This document shows positions 1 to 7,125 of a DNA stretch of 44,810 nt, one piece after another. A program made the position numbers and the translations under genes. The stretch's first letter is position 1. Each line of letters starts with the position of its first letter. Below the pieces are notes generated by a model. The model made no database searches. It was not told the origin of the DNA and saw nothing but the letters and a program-made list of their open reading frames with translations. Origin of the DNA: Massilia sp. IC2-477 (GTDB lineage Bacteria; Pseudomonadota; Gammaproteobacteria; Burkholderiales; Burkholderiaceae_D); the NCBI RefSeq assembly GCF_020707265.1, contig NZ_JAJFEQ010000019.1, positions 1-44,810 of the forward strand, written 5' to 3'.

Positions 1-1319
1 CGCCGACGCCGACGCCGACCCCGCCGGCCGGCGCGCCGATCGCCGTCAGCTACACGGCCAACAACGCGGTCATCGCCAACCCGGAGCGCGGCTTCTATCG
101 TCACGTCGGTTGCGAAACCCCGCTGAGCCAGAGCCAGCTGACCAACTTCCGCACCGCCGACGGCGAAACCCTGATGCTGTGCGTGTTCTACCTGCGCGAA
201 TTCGTCAACGCGCCGATCAGCCAGGCCAAGCTGAACCTGTTCCAGCAGCAGATGGACACCGTCCGCAAGGCCGGCCTGAAGGCGATCGTGCGCTTCGCCT
301 ACAACGACAACAACAACCCGGCCGACGCCAAGCCGGCGATGGTCGAGACCCACCTGACCCAGCTGGCGCCGATGCTGGCCGCCAACAAGGACATCATTAG
401 CGTCGTCCAGGCCGGCCTGATCGGTGCGTGGGGCGAGTGGGGCAACACCCAGAACTACGGCGACAGCTACAACATGACCGCGCAGAACCAGGCCGATCGC
501 AAGCGCGTCGTCGACAAGCTGCTGGCCGTGGTGCCGAAGGAGCGCCAGGTGCAGCTGCGCATGCCGCTGTTCAAGACCAAGCTGTACAGCCCGACCGCGC
601 TGACCGCCCTGGAAGCCTTCACCGGCACCGCCAAGGCACGCCTGGGCCACCACAACGACTGCTTCCTGTCGAACAGCTCGGACTACGGTACCTATATCAA
701 CCCGTCGGTCGAGTACCCGTACCTGGAGGCCGAGACCAAGTACCTGGCTTCCGGCGGCGAGACCTGCGCCTACACCGCACCGCGCAGCGCCTGCCCGAGC
801 GCGCTCACGGAGATGGGCCGTTTCCACTGGTCCTACCTGAACCTGGACTACAACACCACCGTGCTCAACAACTGGAAGAGCCAGGGCTGCTTCACCGAAG
901 TCGACAAGAAGCTGGGCTACCGCTTCGTGATGCAAAAGGGTTCGTTCTCGAGCACCGCCAAGCCGGGCGGCAGCTTCGTGGTCAACCTGACCCTGCAGAA
1001 CCAGGGCTGGGCCGCGCCGTTCAACGGTCGCGATGTGGAACTGGTGTTCCGCAACACCGCGACCAACGCGCTGTACCGCGTCAAGCTGGCAACCGATCCG
1101 CGCCTGTGGCTCGCCAACCAGACCGTCACCATCAACCAGACCGTGACGCTGCCGGCCGACATGCCGAAGGGTTCGTACGCGCTGCTGCTGAACCTGCCTG
1201 ATCCGCAGGCTTCGCTGCGCAACCGTCCGGAGTACGCGATCCAGATGGCCAACACCAATACCTGGGAAGCGTCGACCGGCTTCAACAAGCTGAACCACAC
1301 CGTCGGTATCGCGCCGTAA
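1..1319 (+). CDS. DUF4874/DUF4832 domain protein, 3' part only
   Basis: The gene enters from the left edge; its first complete codon in the window is at base 3 and 438 residues are visible. It opens with a Pro-Thr repeat (PTPTPTPP) that looks like an extracellular linker, followed by the NPERGFY motif typical of the start of DUF4874. The middle (WGEWG, then a long aromatic-rich stretch with paired cysteines) and a C-terminal beta-rich segment match the usual DUF4874-DUF4832 order. The family is seen in secreted or surface glycoside-hydrolase-like proteins, but its reaction is not established. The signal peptide must lie outside the window. A clean intrinsic terminator follows 50 bp downstream, so it is the last gene of its unit. 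Family call good, function unknown. Confidence 0.8.
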   Translation, partial: PTPTPTPPAGAPIAVSYTANNAVIANPERGFYRHVGCETPLSQSQLTNFRTADGETLMLCVFYLREFVNAPISQAKLNLFQQQMDTVRKAGLKAIVRFAYNDNNNPADAKPAMVETHLTQLAPMLAANKDIISVVQAGLIGAWGEWGNTQNYGDSYNMTAQNQADRKRVVDKLLAVVPKERQVQLRMPLFKTKLYSPTALTALEAFTGTAKARLGHHNDCFLSNSSDYGTYINPSVEYPYLEAETKYLASGGETCAYTAPRSACPSALTEMGRFHWSYLNLDYNTTVLNNWKSQGCFTEVDKKLGYRFVMQKGSFSSTAKPGGSFVVNLTLQNQGWAAPFNGRDVELVFRNTATNALYRVKLATDPRLWLANQTVTINQTVTLPADMPKGSYALLLNLPDPQASLRNRPEYAIQMANTNTWEASTGFNKLNHTVGIAP

Positions 1320-1370
1320 TCCGGCGAAGACGAGCGGGCAGGGAAGGACATCCTGCCCGTGAGCGACAAG

Positions 1371-1405
1371 AAGCACGCGGACCGCGCTGGTCCGCGTGCT
1401 TTTTT
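1371..1405 (+). terminator. Intrinsic terminator after the DUF4832 gene
   Basis: A perfect 13-bp stem (1371-1383 with 1389-1401) closes a 5-nt loop and runs into six T residues (1400-1405). It sits between two convergent genes. The T tract exists only on the plus strand, so it mainly ends the DUF4832 transcript. Confidence 0.93.
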
Positions 1406-1413
1406 ATTTGCGC

Positions 1414-1971
1414 TTAGCGCGCGCCGACCAGCTTGTTGACCAGCTCGGACGAGGTCGATGCGGAGAACTTGCGCATCAGGCTGGCGCGGTGCATCTCCAC
1501 CGTGCGTGGGCTGAGGTCGGTGTCGCGCGCGATCATCTTGCTGGTCTTGCCCTCGACCAGCAGTGCCGCGATCTCGCGCTCGCGCGGCGTGAGCTCGGCC
1601 GAGACCGGCCGCTTCTCGCTGACATCCTCGAAGGTCCAGACGCCGGCGCCCAGCGGCTGGCCCGGATCGAGCGCGCGCCCGGTGACGTGGCACCAGAACA
1701 GTTCGCCACTGGCGCGGCGCATGATGCGCTCGTCCGAATAACGTCCCTTGGCGTTCATGATCGGCACGATGCGGTCGCCCGTGCGCAGGAATTCGTCCAT
1801 GGTCGGATACAGGATGCTGAACGACTGTCCCTGCAGTTGCCCCTGCGCGTACCCGAACATCCCCGCCAGCGCCCCGTTGCAGGACTGGATCACCCGGTCC
1901 ACCGACACGCACATGCCCACGGGTGCATGCTGGAATATCATCTCGTAATCAATGGCGTAGGATGGGTTCAT
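1414..1971 (-). CDS. PAS domain - LuxR-type DNA-binding regulator
   Basis: A 185-aa transcription factor with an N-terminal PAS domain (about residues 8-118, including the FEDVSEK end typical of PAS/PAC) and a C-terminal LuxR/GerE helix-turn-helix (about 124-185; LTPREREIAALL, then the recognition helix around LSPRTVEMH). There is no receiver domain, so it probably senses a small ligand, redox state or a partner through PAS. The frame is open to a TTG at 2001, but the ATG at 1971 starts exactly at the PAS entry and is preferred, although its SD is weak. It is transcribed divergently from scoAB with a 140-bp shared control region, so it may regulate scoAB; that link is only positional. Confidence 0.85.
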   Translation of the reverse strand: MNPSYAIDYEMIFQHAPVGMCVSVDRVIQSCNGALAGMFGYAQGQLQGQSFSILYPTMDEFLRTGDRIVPIMNAKGRYSDERIMRRASGELFWCHVTGRALDPGQPLGAGVWTFEDVSEKRPVSAELTPREREIAALLVEGKTSKMIARDTDLSPRTVEMHRASLMRKFSASTSSELVNKLVGAR

Positions 1972-2025
1972 CTGATCTGGATCGACTGCCGGGCATCTCA
2001 AGCGCCGGCCCGTATTTCTACGGTA

Positions 2026-2054
2026 TTGTTATTCGGTACAGGCTATTTTATGCT
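2026..2054 (+). promoter_or_regulatory. Candidate sigma-70 promoter for scoAB
   Basis: TTGTTA at 2026-2031 and TATGCT at 2049-2054 are separated by 17 bp. They lie in an AT-richer stretch between the divergent regulator and scoA. The -10 matches four of six consensus positions. Moderate support only. Confidence 0.45.
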
Positions 2055-2111
2055 GAGAATCTACTCTGCAGTACAGAAGAGCTACGGGCTTAATCTATTA
2101 AAGGGACGGGT

Positions 2112-2810
2112 ATGAACAAAGTGTATCCTGATGCGAAGTCGGCGCTCGCCGGCATCGTGGCAGATGGGCAGACCATCGCCGTGGGCGGCTTCGGCCTGTG
2201 CGGCATTCCGGAAGCGCTGATCGCAGCGCTGCGCGACTCCGGCGTCAAGAACCTGACGGCGATCTCGAACAATGCGGGCGTGGACGGCTTCGGCCTGGGC
2301 CAGCTGCTGGAAACCCGCCAGATCAAGAAGATGATCTCGTCCTACGTCGGCGAGAACAAGGAATTCGCACGCCAGTTCCTGGCCGGCGAACTCGAACTCG
2401 AATTCACCCCGCAGGGCACGCTGGCCGAGAAGCTGCGCGCCGGCGGCGCCGGCATTCCGGCCTTCTTCACCAAGACCGGCTACGGCACCATCGTTGCCGA
2501 AGGCAAGGAGACCCGCGAATTCGACGGCGAACACTATGTAATGGAACGCGCCCTGGTGCCGGACGTCTCCCTGGTCAAGGCGTGGAAGGCTGACAAGGCG
2601 GGCAACCTCATCTTCCGTAAGACGGCGCGCAACTTCAACCCGAACGTGGCCACTGCCGGCAAGATCTGCGTCGTGGAAGTCGAAGAGCTGGTCGAGATCG
2701 GCGAGATCGATCCGGACCAGGTGCACACCCCGAGCATCTTCGTGCACCGCATCGTCCACAACCCGACGCCGGAAAAGCGCATCGAGCAGCGCACCGTGCG
2801 CGCCAACTAA
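2112..2810 (+). CDS. scoA: 3-oxoacid CoA-transferase subunit A
   Basis: 232 aa, full length for the alpha subunit of succinyl-CoA:3-ketoacid CoA-transferase. It moves CoA from succinyl-CoA (or another acyl-CoA donor) to acetoacetate. The CoA-transferase family I signature GGFGLCGIPEALI lies at residues 24-36, and the SNNAG and GxxxEFxPQGTLAEKLRAGGAG segments are conserved. A strong SD (AAGGGACGG) precedes the ATG. It is followed after 20 bp by subunit B, the usual heterodimer operon. With the 3-hydroxybutyrate dehydrogenase at 10294-11088 it would complete the route from 3-hydroxybutyrate to acetoacetyl-CoA. AtoD-type transferases are close relatives, so the exact acyl substrate is inferred. 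Confidence 0.93.
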   Translation: MNKVYPDAKSALAGIVADGQTIAVGGFGLCGIPEALIAALRDSGVKNLTAISNNAGVDGFGLGQLLETRQIKKMISSYVGENKEFARQFLAGELELEFTPQGTLAEKLRAGGAGIPAFFTKTGYGTIVAEGKETREFDGEHYVMERALVPDVSLVKAWKADKAGNLIFRKTARNFNPNVATAGKICVVEVEELVEIGEIDPDQVHTPSIFVHRIVHNPTPEKRIEQRTVRAN

Positions 2811-2830
2811 GATCAGACCGGAGACAGAAC

Positions 2831-3481
2831 ATGGCATGGACTCGTGATGAAATGGCCGCGCGCGCGGCGAAGGAGCTGCAGGACGGCTTCTATGTGAACC
2901 TGGGCATCGGCCTGCCGACCCTGGTGGCGAACTACGTCCCGAACGATATCGAAGTCTTCCTGCAGTCGGAAAACGGCCTGCTGGGCATCGGCCCGTTCCC
3001 GACGGAACAAGAGGTGGACGCCGACCTGATCAACGCCGGCAAGCAGACCGTGACCGCGCTGCCGGGCTCCGCCTACTTCAGTTCGGCCGACTCCTTCGGC
3101 ATGATCCGCGGCGGCAAGATCAACCTGGCGATCCTGGGCGCGATGCAGGTGTCGCAACAGGGCGACCTGGCGAACTGGATGATCCCGGGCAAGATGGTCA
3201 AGGGCATGGGCGGCGCGATGGACCTGGTCGCCGGCGTCAAGCGCGTGGTCGTGGTGATGGAACACGTCGCCACCGCCAAGGACGGTTCGACCAGCCACAA
3301 GATCCTGGAAAAATGCGACCTGCCGCTGACCGGCGTGGGTGTGGTCGACCGCATCATCACCGACCTCGGCGTGATCGACGTCGCGGACAGTGGCCTGAAG
3401 CTGGTCGAACTGGCGCCGGGCGTCACCAAAGAACAGGTGCTGGCGGCGACCGGTTGCGAGCTGGACGTGTCGGCAGTCTGA
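2831..3481 (+). CDS. scoB: 3-oxoacid CoA-transferase subunit B
   Basis: 216 aa, the beta subunit that carries the catalytic glutamate. The SENGLLGIGP motif at about residues 53-62 contains that glutamate, which forms the acyl-glutamyl/CoA thioester intermediate in family I CoA-transferases. The GGKINLAILGAMQV and DLVAGVKRVVVVMEH blocks are also typical. SD GGAGA lies nine bases before the ATG. It pairs with scoA immediately upstream and is closed by hairpins at 3488-3557. Confidence 0.94.
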   Translation: MAWTRDEMAARAAKELQDGFYVNLGIGLPTLVANYVPNDIEVFLQSENGLLGIGPFPTEQEVDADLINAGKQTVTALPGSAYFSSADSFGMIRGGKINLAILGAMQVSQQGDLANWMIPGKMVKGMGGAMDLVAGVKRVVVVMEHVATAKDGSTSHKILEKCDLPLTGVGVVDRIITDLGVIDVADSGLKLVELAPGVTKEQVLAATGCELDVSAV

Positions 3482-3557
3482 AAAAAAACCGCGGGGGCGG
3501 CCATCCGGCCCCGCGGTGCGCGTTCCCGAAGCCCGCAGTTTTTCGACTGCGGGCTTC
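3481..3557. terminator. Double-hairpin terminator between convergent scoB and S41 gene
   Basis: Hairpin one (3488-3517) has a 9-bp GC stem flanked on its left by eight A residues (3481-3488), which is a T8 tract when read on the minus strand, so it terminates the S41 gene. Hairpin two (3528-3557) has a perfect 12-bp stem with a 6-nt loop, and a weaker T-rich tail on the plus side. Together they separate two convergent transcription units. Confidence 0.85.
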
Positions 3558-3559
3558 GC

Positions 3560-4600
3560 TTATTTCAGCTCGTCCAGACGCTTGCGCAGCCGCTGCGCAT
3601 GTTCATCGTCGCTCGGCGATTTCAGCAGCTCGGTCAGGGCCAGGCGTTCCGCCATGCGCAGCGCATCCTCCGCATCGACCTTCACGTCCGGCACCACGCC
3701 GCTGCCTTCCCAGTTGGTCTTGCTGATCGGGTTGATCGCACGTCCCATCGGGATGAACGCCCTCAGGTGCTGGTGAATGCGGTGCACGCCGCCGGGATGG
3801 GCGCCGCCGCCCGTGGTTTCTCCGACGATCACACCGCGACGCAACTGCTGCAGGTTGTAGCTGAATTCTTCCGCACCGGAGAAGGTCTTCTTGCTGGTCA
3901 GGACATACACCTTCTTGGATCCGCCAAATTTCTTGCCGGGCAGGTCCTCCTCGGTCCAGAAAGCATCGGTGCGATTGCCTTCGCGCCAGTACATGTTGTT
4001 CAGGTGGGTGCGTTTGTCGAACAGGTAGCCCGACATGAAGGCGACTGTGTGGGGATCGCCGCCGCCGTTGTAGCGCAGGTCGACGATCAGGGCATCGGTA
4101 TCGGCAACCAGGCTCATCATGGCGCCGAGCGCAGGCCTGGCAGCTTTCACCGGCGCAAAGCTGCGCAGGTCGATATAGCCAATGTTGCCGGGCAGTGTTT
4201 CCACCTTGCGGATGTCGTAGTTGCGCGACTTCAGGAAGTTGCCGAATTCGCGCTCCTGCTCTGGCGTTGGCCCCTTGCTGCCGGAATCAGGCGGGATCGG
4301 CGTAGCGCGGTAGCGCACGCCCAGGTGCTTGTCGTTGGTCGGTTGGCGCAGGTCCTCGGTCAGCATCGCCGCAAAGGCCGTGAGATCCGCGGCAGAGCGG
4401 TAGGCCCCGCTTTGCTCGCGTGCGTTCAGGCGTTCGGCGACGAGCCTGGCCTTGTCCGGGAAAACGTAGAACTCGTTCATTTTTGCGCCGAGCTCGGCGA
4501 TCACTGCTTTGCGGGTCGCTTCGTCGACCTCCGCGCTGGCATCGCAGGCGAAGGAAGCGAGCAGCGCGGGTACGAGCAGGAGTGTGCGAATCGTATTCAT
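3560..4600 (-). CDS. Secreted S41 family peptidase (IRBP/tail-protease-like)
   Basis: 346 aa. Residues 1-23 form a signal peptide ending ASA. The S41 core carries DLRYNGGG (174-181) and the nucleophile segment TFSGAEEF with the likely catalytic Ser241, followed by GETTGGGAHPGG. No PDZ domain is visible between the N-terminal helical part (about 24-100) and the core, so this resembles the retinol-binding-protein/tricorn-core branch rather than CtpA/Prc. It should act in the periplasm or outside the cell; its substrate is unknown. It lies 47 bp downstream of a 53-codon secreted-peptide gene on the same strand, which probably forms an operon with it. The SD (GGAAA) is modest. Confidence 0.88.
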   Translation of the reverse strand: MNTIRTLLLVPALLASFACDASAEVDEATRKAVIAELGAKMNEFYVFPDKARLVAERLNAREQSGAYRSAADLTAFAAMLTEDLRQPTNDKHLGVRYRATPIPPDSGSKGPTPEQEREFGNFLKSRNYDIRKVETLPGNIGYIDLRSFAPVKAARPALGAMMSLVADTDALIVDLRYNGGGDPHTVAFMSGYLFDKRTHLNNMYWREGNRTDAFWTEEDLPGKKFGGSKKVYVLTSKKTFSGAEEFSYNLQQLRRGVIVGETTGGGAHPGGVHRIHQHLRAFIPMGRAINPISKTNWEGSGVVPDVKVDAEDALRMAERLALTELLKSPSDDEHAQRLRKRLDELK

Positions 4601-4647
4601 GGGCTTGTTTCCAGAGAGGGAGGGTACAGGCAGCGCGCGTTGGAGAT

Positions 4648-4809
4648 CTATTCCGCCTGGCCGTCGTCGTCGGCGCCCGCGGCAGGCGACCCGAGGCAGA
4701 TCGCACCGATGTGCTCCTTCAGGGCTTGAATCGCGGTGGCTGGCGCTGCCCCTAAGGCCAGATTGACAGACAGGAGAATCGTGCTTGCCAGTAAGAGGAA
4801 TTTTGCCAT
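4648..4809 (-). CDS. Small secreted peptide, 53 aa, unknown
   Basis: A short gene that size filters easily miss. The ATG at 4809 has a well-placed SD (CGGAGA, seven bases upstream). The product starts MAKFLLLASTILLSVNLALG, a typical signal peptide with probable cleavage near residues 20-25, leaving a mature peptide of about 30 residues with one cysteine (C39) and an acidic ADDDGQAE tail. A plausible promoter (4837-4865) lies just upstream and the S41 protease gene starts 47 bp downstream, so the two are probably co-transcribed. I recognise no family. It could be a substrate, inhibitor or partner of the protease, or only a leader; none of this is shown. Confidence 0.65.
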   Translation of the reverse strand: MAKFLLLASTILLSVNLALGAAPATAIQALKEHIGAICLGSPAAGADDDGQAE

Positions 4810-4836
4810 GCTATCTCCGAGTAGTTGTTTTGCCTC

Positions 4837-4865
4837 ATCGTAGCAATCGTTCCTCCGCTCGGCAA
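4837..4865 (-). promoter_or_regulatory. Candidate promoter for small peptide - S41 operon
   Basis: On the minus strand, TTGCCG (4860-4865) and TACGAT (4837-4842) are spaced by 17 bp. The -10 ends 27 bases before the ATG at 4809. Confidence 0.55.
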
Positions 4866-4924
4866 TGCGGCACGCATAATCGGCAGAAAAAGCTGGCCGT
4901 GCAGTTTTAAGAGAAGCAGGAGGA

Positions 4925-4954
4925 ATCGTGGGGACGGCGTCCCGTCACCACGAT
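4925..4954 (-). terminator. Hairpin after the TonB-domain lipoprotein gene
   Basis: Outer arms of 7 bp (4925-4931 with 4948-4954) plus an inner GGAC/GTCC stem lie just past the stop codon at 4962. On the minus strand the hairpin is followed by a pyrimidine-rich, only partly T-rich tail, so it is a likely but not textbook terminator. Confidence 0.6.
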
Positions 4955-4961
4955 CGGAGGA

Positions 4962-5324
4962 CTAGCGCAGCCGCCATGCGTACTGGACATCCGTCCATTG
5001 CTGCGTCGCTGCGCCGGCCAGGAGGGCAGGACGGAAACTGCAGGTGGAGAGGGCGCGCAAGGCGGCCAGGTCGAGCGACTCGTCACCGCTTGAACGCCTG
5101 ACCTCGGCATCCCTTACCTTGCCGTCGGCGCCAACCAGCATCGCCATCCCGACCTTGCCCTGCACGCGCTGCATCAGGGCTTCCCTGGGATAGGACGGCC
5201 TGGCGCAGCTCTCAGGCAGGATCCGGGCCTGGCGTTCTGCCGGCGCCATACTGGCGCAGCCCGACAGCGCGGCGCCGACGACCGTGGCGCCAATGCCGAG
5301 CACGAACGCTGGGCGCCGTTTCAT
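4962..5324 (-). CDS. Lipoprotein with a TonB C-terminal domain
   Basis: 120 aa from the ATG at 5324. The frame is open further upstream but inside the preceding gene. The stop of that gene and this ATG share one base (TAATG), indicating translational coupling. A lipobox (ALSGC, lipidated Cys23) follows the signal sequence. Residues about 40-120 are a TonB C-terminal-type domain, with the YPREA start, VGADGKV turn and ALSTCSFRPA block. This domain is a clear paralogue of the C-terminus of the M56 protein encoded just upstream. Because it is a lipoprotein rather than an inner-membrane-anchored protein with a Pro-rich span, it is unlikely to energise an outer membrane receptor in the normal ExbB/D way. 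Confidence 0.82.
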   Translation of the reverse strand: MKRRPAFVLGIGATVVGAALSGCASMAPAERQARILPESCARPSYPREALMQRVQGKVGMAMLVGADGKVRDAEVRRSSGDESLDLAALRALSTCSFRPALLAGAATQQWTDVQYAWRLR

Positions 5325-6580
5325 TACTCGAGCGTCCAGACATACTTGACGGCGGTAAACTCCTCGACCGGTTTGCCTTTGGCAGTGGCCGGCTTGAACG
5401 TGCACTTCGCCAGCGCGGTATGCGCCGCTTCATCGAGTGCCACATGGCCGGACGACTGCGTGACCTTCGACTCCTTCACCGTGCCGTCCTTCGCCACCAG
5501 GAAGCCCAGGCTGACGGTGCCGGTATGATTCTGCTTGATCGACTCGGCCGGGTAGTTGGGCCGTTTGCAGCTACTGAAGTCGGCCACGGCCGGGGCATCC
5601 GCCTTGACCTGCTTGGCAGGCGCCGCGTGGGCAAGGCTCGCCGCGCCGATGACCAGTCCCAGTACGGGAATGGCCGCCTTCCAGTTCAACGCCTGCGTAT
5701 CGGGACGAACCAATCGTTTGATGCGTGACATAAGATCTCCTCCGTTGGCCGCCTGGGCCAGGTGGTGGGTGGAAAACTGGAGTTTCTCCAGTTCGGAAAG
5801 GGCCAGGGCCAGGCGCCGCGGTTCGCCCAGTTGCCGTGCCGCGAAATCGTCGGCGATCTGTTCCCGCTCCACACGGATGCGGCTTGAAATCCACCAGACC
5901 GCCGGATGGTAGAAGAACAGGGTTTCGACCACGTTCTGGCCAAGGTTGACCAGGTAGTCGTGGCGCTTGATGTGCGCCATTTCATGGGCCAGCAAGGCTT
6001 CCAGCAGGTGGGGCGGCATGCCCGACACCAGCGCGGCCGGCACCAGCACCACGGGGCGCCACCAGCCGGCCGTGACCGGACTGCCGAGGCGTTCCACCAC
6101 GCGCAGGCGCACCGCGCGGGTGATGCCGAACTGCGCGGCGAGGCGCTCGGCGCGGGCCTGCCAGGCCGGATCCTGGCGCTCGTGCAATGCCGCGCGGCTG
6201 ATCCACAGCAGGCCCGCGACCATCCGCAGCGCCATCGCCAGCGCGCACACGGCCCAGGTGCCGACGATCCAGGTGAGCTGGTCGGCCAGCAGGGCGCCCC
6301 AGCCATCGTCAACCGGCGTACCGACAACCAGGCCGGCGGCGAACAACATCATCGCATCGCCGCGCGCGCCGCTCTCGCCCGTCAGGCGCAGCGCGAGCTC
6401 GAGGGCGGGCCAGGCCAGGCACAGGGTCAGGCCAAGGCAGGCAACCAGGTAGCGCGCCTGCGGGCGGGCATTTCGCAGCGTGGTGAGAAAGACGGCGGTG
6501 GCGCAGCCGATGAGCGCACCCTGCCACAGGAAGTGGACCAGGGTCCAGCCAATGCTGGCGACGATGTCGGCGGCGCTCAT
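5324..6580 (-). CDS. M56 (BlaR1-type) membrane metallopeptidase fused to a TonB C-terminal domain
   Basis: 418 aa. Hydrophobic segments occur near residues 8-35, 45-65, 100-127 and 302-320. The cytosolic zinc-protease part carries HEMAH (H199, E200, H203) with a third ligand in VEREQIADD (E240). After the last membrane segment the outward part (about 335-418) is not a penicillin-binding sensor domain as in BlaR1 but a TonB C-terminal-like domain starting at C338. The gene overlaps blaI by ATGA and the next gene by TAATG. By analogy with BlaR1/BlaI it would sense something in the periplasm through the TonB-like domain and inactivate the repressor by proteolysis; the signal is unknown. Confidence 0.86.
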   Translation of the reverse strand: MSAADIVASIGWTLVHFLWQGALIGCATAVFLTTLRNARPQARYLVACLGLTLCLAWPALELALRLTGESGARGDAMMLFAAGLVVGTPVDDGWGALLADQLTWIVGTWAVCALAMALRMVAGLLWISRAALHERQDPAWQARAERLAAQFGITRAVRLRVVERLGSPVTAGWWRPVVLVPAALVSGMPPHLLEALLAHEMAHIKRHDYLVNLGQNVVETLFFYHPAVWWISSRIRVEREQIADDFAARQLGEPRRLALALSELEKLQFSTHHLAQAANGGDLMSRIKRLVRPDTQALNWKAAIPVLGLVIGAASLAHAAPAKQVKADAPAVADFSSCKRPNYPAESIKQNHTGTVSLGFLVAKDGTVKESKVTQSSGHVALDEAAHTALAKCTFKPATAKGKPVEEFTAVKYVWTLE

Positions 6581-6972
6581 TTGCCGTCCTCCGGCTTGTC
6601 TTCACGCAGCAGCTCCTCGATCTCTTCCCGTTCCTTCTTCGAGATGCCGGTCTTCAGCGCCGCCAGCACCAGCGCCTTGGCTGAACCGGCAAAGGCGCGC
6701 TGCATCAGGTCCTTGAGCAGCTTGGTCTCGACCGAATCCTGGGCTTGCGCCGGGGCGTAGACGTGCGAGCGTTCGCTCTCGTCGCGCACCAGCAGGCCCT
6801 TGCCGTGCATGATCTGCATCAGGCGCAGCACGGTGGCATAGGTGACCTCCGGCTTGGTCTTCTGCATTTCCTGGTGCACCTGCTTGGCGGTGCCGGAGGC
6901 CATCGGCCACAGGACCTGCAGCAGTTCGAGTTCGGCCGGGGTCGGCTTGGGGGTATCGGGTTTGCGTGGCAT
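6577..6972 (-). CDS. blaI: BlaI/MecI-family transcriptional repressor
   Basis: 131 aa from the ATG at 6972. An ATG four codons earlier is in frame, but the SD (GAGGAC) fits 6972. An N-terminal winged helix (about residues 10-80; TPAELELLQVLWPM, then VTYATVLRLMQIMHGKGLL) and a C-terminal dimerisation helix bundle are the standard BlaI/CopY layout. It overlaps the M56 gene by ATGA, the arrangement expected for a repressor and its cognate membrane protease. Its promoter at 6999-7027 is covered by TGTCTA/TAGACA half-sites, so autoregulation is very likely. No beta-lactamase gene is nearby, so 'blaI' denotes the family only. Confidence 0.9.
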   Translation of the reverse strand: MPRKPDTPKPTPAELELLQVLWPMASGTAKQVHQEMQKTKPEVTYATVLRLMQIMHGKGLLVRDESERSHVYAPAQAQDSVETKLLKDLMQRAFAGSAKALVLAALKTGISKKEREEIEELLREDKPEDGK

Positions 6973-6998
6973 GAGCGTCCTCATTGGTTGATGGACCT

Positions 6999-7027
6999 AG
7001 AATAGTCTGTCTAGACAGTGCTGTCTA
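6999..7027 (-). promoter_or_regulatory. BlaI-type operator overlapping the blaI promoter
   Basis: On the minus strand a -35 TAGACA (7022-7027) and a -10 TATTCT (6999-7004) are 17 bp apart. A perfect 12-bp palindrome CTGTCTAGACAG fills 7007-7018. A second inverted repeat, TAGACAG-TG-CTGTCTA, fills 7012-7027. The two palindromes share a half-site, so three half-sites cover the spacer and the -35. This is a convincing repressor site for the gene that follows. Confidence 0.85.
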
Positions 7028-7073
7028 CCGTTTTCGTGCGCCGTGCAGACTTTATGCGTGAGGGGTAGGGGCC

Positions 7074-7102
7074 AAAAAAAAACGCGCTTCGAAGAGCGCG
7101 TT
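7074..7102 (-). terminator. Intrinsic terminator after dctA
   Basis: On the minus strand an 8-bp stem (7095-7102 with 7081-7088, loop of 6) is followed by nine T residues (complement of 7074-7082). It lies 24 bp beyond the dctA stop. Confidence 0.93.
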
Positions 7103-7125
7103 CGCGGGGCGATGCGTGTGGCGGA

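Noticed and set aside
1..30. GCCGAC/ACC tandem repeat at the left edge as a genomic repeat
   Set aside because: It is simply the codon pattern of a Pro-Thr linker in the truncated protein.
1972..2001. Longer start (TTG at 2001) for the PAS-LuxR regulator
   Set aside because: It adds ten residues outside the PAS domain and lacks an SD; the ATG at 1971 is preferred.
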